From contig NZ_CP018319.1 in assembly GCF_001952935.1 (NCBI RefSeq), forward strand, positions 4,980,001-5,044,000: DNA of 64,000 nucleotides, read 5' to 3'. This document shows positions 57,855 through 64,000 of the stretch, piece after piece. The notes under the pieces were generated by a model. The model was not told the DNA's origin, searched no databases, and worked only from the letters and a program-made list of their open reading frames with translations. The translations under genes and the position numbers were made by a program. Every line of letters begins with the position of its first letter. Within the stretch, counting starts at the first letter, position 1. This DNA is from Pseudomonas frederiksbergensis (GTDB taxonomy: Bacteria; Pseudomonadota; Gammaproteobacteria; Pseudomonadales; Pseudomonadaceae).

Positions 57855-59496
57855 AGACGCGCTCCTTGAAGAGGTCGATGCCAATACGCTGATAGGTGTC
57901 GATGAAACGCTCGTCTTCGGTACGTTGTTCGATGTACACGTCGATCAGCTTTTCGATCACGTCAGGCATGGCGTCCTGGGCGAAGGACGGGCCGAGAATT
58001 TTACCCAGGCTGGCGTCGCGACTTCCGCTGCCACCCAGGGAAACCTGGTAGAACTCTTCGCCTTTCTTGTCCACCCCGAGGATGCCGATGTGGCCGACGT
58101 GGTGGTGACCACAGGCGTTCATGCAGCCGGAGATGTTCAAATCCAGTTCACCGATATCGAACAGGTAATCCAGGTCTTCGAAGCGACGCTGGATCGACTC
58201 GGCGATCGGGATCGACTTGGCGTTGGCCAGGGAGCAGAAGTCACCGCCCGGGCAGCAGATGATGTCGGTCAGCAAGCCGATGTTTGGCGTGGCGAAGCCC
58301 TGCTCACGCAACTCTCCCCACATCGCGAACAGTTGGGTCTGCTCAACGTCGGCCAGAATGATGTTCTGCTCGTGGGAGGTGCGCAGCTGACCGAAGCTGT
58401 AACGATCGGCCAGGTCGGCAACGGCATCGAGCTGCTTGTCGGTGATGTCGCCCGGTGCAACACCGGTCGGCTTCAGGGACAGGGTCACGGCCACATAACC
58501 CGGCTTCTTGTGAGCCATGGTATTGCGGGTGCGCCAGCGCGCGAAGCCCGGGTGCTCTTTATCGAGTTCGGCCAACGCCTGGGTCTGGTCGTCCAGAGCC
58601 TTGTACTCGGGGTCGACGAAGTGTTTGGCCACACGATGCACTTCGGCTTCGGTCAACGTGGTCTGGCCACCGCGAAGGTGCTCCATTTCCGCATCGACTT
58701 TTTGCGCGAAGACTTCAGGGGTCAAGGCCTTGACCAGAATCTTGATCCGCGCCTTGTACTTGTTGTCACGACGGCCGTAGCGGTTGTAGACCCGCAGGAT
58801 GGCGTCGAGGTAGCTCAACAGGTCTTGCCACGGCAGGAATTCATTAATGAACGCGCCCACCACCGGGGTACGGCCCAGACCACCACCCACCAGCACACGG
58901 AAGCCCAGCTCGCCAGCGGCGTTGTGCACCGGCTCAAGGCCGATGTCATGGACTTCGATGGCCGCACGGTCGGAAGTCGAACCGTTGATGGCGATCTTGA
59001 ACTTGCGCGGCAAGTAAGCGAATTCAGGGTGGAAGGTGGTCCATTGGCGGACGATCTCGCACCACGGGCGCGGATCGATCAGCTCGTCGGCAGCGACACC
59101 GGCGAACTGGTCGGTGGTGACGTTGCGCAAGCAGTTGCCGCTGGTCTGGATCGCGTGCATCTGCACGGTCGCCAGTTCGGCAAGGATGTCCGGGATGTCT
59201 TCCAGCGCCGGCCAGTTGAACTGCACGTTCTGCCGGGTGCTGATGTGGGCGTAGCCCTTGTCATAGTCGCGGGCAATTTTGGCCATCATTCGCGTCTGGC
59301 GCGAAGTCAGTTGGCCGTAAGGCACCGCCACCCGCAACATCGGCGCGAAGCGCTGGATGTAAAGGCCATTTTGCAGGCGCAGGGGGCGGAATTCTTCTTC
59401 GCTCAGCTCGCCTGCCAGATAGCGTCGGGTCTGATCACGGAACTGCTTGACGCGGTCCTCGATGATCCGCTGATCGTACTCGTCATATACGTACAT
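57838..59496 (-). CDS. cysI: CysI-like sulfite/nitrite reductase haemoprotein
   Basis: 552 residues. Siroheme/4Fe-4S cysteines: CCPGGDFCSLANAKS and ISGCMNACGHHHVGHIGILG. Substrate-side motifs include FRPLRLQNGLYIQRFAPMLRVAVPYGQLTSRQ and MHAIQTSGNCLRNVTTDQFAG. It reduces sulfite to sulfide for cysteine synthesis. Upstream (59497-59788) is an AT-rich divergent gap that could bind CysB. It overlaps the DUF934 gene downstream. Confidence 0.93.
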   Translation of the reverse strand: MYVYDEYDQRIIEDRVKQFRDQTRRYLAGELSEEEFRPLRLQNGLYIQRFAPMLRVAVPYGQLTSRQTRMMAKIARDYDKGYAHISTRQNVQFNWPALEDIPDILAELATVQMHAIQTSGNCLRNVTTDQFAGVAADELIDPRPWCEIVRQWTTFHPEFAYLPRKFKIAINGSTSDRAAIEVHDIGLEPVHNAAGELGFRVLVGGGLGRTPVVGAFINEFLPWQDLLSYLDAILRVYNRYGRRDNKYKARIKILVKALTPEVFAQKVDAEMEHLRGGQTTLTEAEVHRVAKHFVDPEYKALDDQTQALAELDKEHPGFARWRTRNTMAHKKPGYVAVTLSLKPTGVAPGDITDKQLDAVADLADRYSFGQLRTSHEQNIILADVEQTQLFAMWGELREQGFATPNIGLLTDIICCPGGDFCSLANAKSIPIAESIQRRFEDLDYLFDIGELDLNISGCMNACGHHHVGHIGILGVDKKGEEFYQVSLGGSGSRDASLGKILGPSFAQDAMPDVIEKLIDVYIEQRTEDERFIDTYQRIGIDLFKERVYAANN

Positions 59497-59788
59497 ATAA
59501 GTCCTGTTCTCAGGCTTGGGCCGGTCGGATCCAGTTGCGTTTTTCGCCTAGAAGTTTCCGATACTGCCTCGGCAATTCTGCGCGCACGGCCGCGCACTCC
59601 CAACGGAGCCGGGGCAAGATACCAGTTTGCAGTTATGCGCAAAAGTGATGTTTGAGTATATGTAAAGAACCAAAACGACTAATGAATACCAATTAGCCAG
59701 AACCCACATTTGTGGTGCGGGCAATCATCGTCTTAACTGTGCTCGAGTCTTTATGCAATCACCGATAAAACCGACAAGAGGCGATGCA
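59497..59788. other. Divergent regulatory gap upstream of cysI
   Basis: 292 bases between cysI and a small rightward gene. It has an AT-rich stretch around 59640-59700 that may hold cysI promoter and regulator sites. No clear palindrome was assigned. Confidence 0.4.
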
Positions 59789-59902
59789 ATGAGCAACCCT
59801 ACCAAAACGTCAAAACCCGATAGCACGGTCGATGCTTGGGCCATTCTGTTCCTGATCATCCTGGTCGTGGGCACAGCGGTATTTTGGGTCAGTCATCAAT
59901 AA
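59789..59902 (+). CDS. 37-residue membrane protein
   Basis: ATG 59789 is preceded by AAGAGG eight bases upstream, and the stop is TAA 59900-59902. The product has a polar start (MSNPTKTSKPDSTVDAW) and one membrane helix (AILFLIILVVGTAVFWVSHQ). Below the usual size cut-off, but RBS, codon use and helix together support a real gene. Function unknown. Confidence 0.6.
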   Translation: MSNPTKTSKPDSTVDAWAILFLIILVVGTAVFWVSHQ

Positions 59903-60093
59903 CCGACCCCGTCCGGGCCCCATTCCGACGAATGTCGGGCAATAACCGGGGCAAGCGCCGTTTCCCGGGGCTTCGCTGGCGATAATGCGCGGCGAATTGC
60001 CGGGGGCTCGAACGATTAATGTGGAAGGTTTTTTACTCGTTCCTGCTGATATTCGGCGCGGTTTACGGACCCCGGCGCACGAGCGGAATCGCG

Positions 60094-60312
60094 TTAAACC
60101 CCGGCCAGATGCAACACCAGTTGCACGATGCCGTACAGCGTCAACGCAAACACCGCGGTGAACAAAATCCCCAGAATCACGAAATGACTGGGCTTGCCGT
60201 GAGTGAAATCCCGGGCCCGGTTCTTCCCGCTCTGCACCCCGAACGCCGCCGCCATGACGCTGTGCAGCATTTGCCAGAAAGTAGGCGGCTTGTTGTCGGC
60301 TGGATCGTCCAT
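60094..60312 (-). CDS. DUF2970 small membrane protein
   Basis: 72 residues from ATG 60310-60312. The DUF2970 layout is seen: FWQMLHSVMAAAFGVQSGKNRARDF then a membrane helix (HFVILGILFTAVFALTLYGIVQLVLHLAG). The longer frame from 60642 crosses the long-stem repeat and is not real. Function unknown. Confidence 0.85.
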   Translation of the reverse strand: MDDPADNKPPTFWQMLHSVMAAAFGVQSGKNRARDFTHGKPSHFVILGILFTAVFALTLYGIVQLVLHLAGV

Positions 60313-60366
60313 AAACCCCTCGTCACCAATGTGTGAGAAGTAAGCATAGACAATGTTGCAGTGATT

Positions 60367-60473
60367 GATCGTTCCCACGCTCTGCGTGGGAATGCAGCCC
60401 GGGACGCTCCGCGTCCCTAAAGCGGACGCAGAGCGTCCATTGAGGCATTCCCACGCAGAGCGTGGGAACGATC
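60367..60473. repeat. Long-stem intergenic repeat, copy 3
   Basis: A 107-base element opens GATCGTTCCCACGCTCTGCG and closes with its complement at 60452-60473. It lies 25 bases past the metH stop and upstream of the DUF2970 gene, and may terminate metH. Confidence 0.85.
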
Positions 60474-60497
60474 GGGCACTCGACCGAGTTGCCTCTA

Positions 60498-64000
<3,503 letters not shown>

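Overview
The window is a piece of a Pseudomonas chromosome, most likely of the fluorescens/putida side of the genus. The signs are high-GC coding with strong third-position bias, two classes of Pseudomonas-type REP hairpin pairs, a lexA2-imuA-imuB-dnaE2 cassette under a LexA2-type operator, and a cysI/DUF934/metH neighbourhood of the kind seen in pseudomonads. This is inference from gene content; no database search was possible.

Region by region. (1) About 1-14,220 is part of a tailed-phage prophage: a cut-off membrane protein, a divergent pair of Arc-type repressors sharing an operator/promoter region, a Rha-type regulator and an antirepressor in tandem, a zinc-ribbon membrane protein, a 1679-residue tape measure protein, a tail protein, an Ala/Ser/Thr-repeat fibre, a DUF1566 tip protein, a fibre-assembly protein and a lysis area. 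The right end is visibly decayed: a DUF1353 gene has an in-frame amber stop, only the first ~25 codons of a GH19-type endolysin remain, and a spanin (Rz) gene is cut and runs into a terminator. A SleB-like hydrolase and two lipoprotein genes look intact there. (2) About 14.2-17.0 kb holds AT-richer accessory genes up to a tRNA-Ser(UGA), whose 3' end faces the phage region. (3) 17.1-24.2 kb is core-like: a Bax-inhibitor-1 family protein, an Lrp regulator divergent from an EamA exporter, a FUSC protein and an aldehyde dehydrogenase in one operon, a Dyp peroxidase and a Gfo/Idh/MocA oxidoreductase. (4) 24.5-30.3 kb is the SOS mutagenesis operon lexA2-imuA-imuB-dnaE2. (5) 30.4-38.6 kb is a leftward cluster: a PotABCD-like ABC importer, two amidohydrolases (one lacking the usual HxH metal motif) and a flavin-reductase-like protein, divergent from a GntR regulator. 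It is probably an uptake and breakdown pathway for an unidentified nitrogen compound. (6) 38.6-53.3 kb has a hybrid histidine kinase, UvrA2, small stress-type proteins, a sterol-desaturase/SRPBCC fusion coupled to an SMP-30-like protein under a nearby LysR gene, a Tat-exported amidohydrolase, an SCP2 protein, a histidine phosphatase and SohB. (7) 53.4-64.0 kb has a 1.3-kresidue LRR protein resembling NEL-type effectors but ending before the expected catalytic part, cysI with its DUF934 partner, two very small membrane proteins and the 3' part of metH.

Repeats stand out. Four REPIN-like hairpin pairs and three copies of a ~105-bp long-stem repeat, whose two arms covary between copies, sit in intergenic gaps. 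Phage genes are repeatedly preceded by an intrinsic terminator placed 16-17 bases before the start codon, which suggests read-through or antitermination control. No CRISPR array, rRNA, integrase or transposase was seen.
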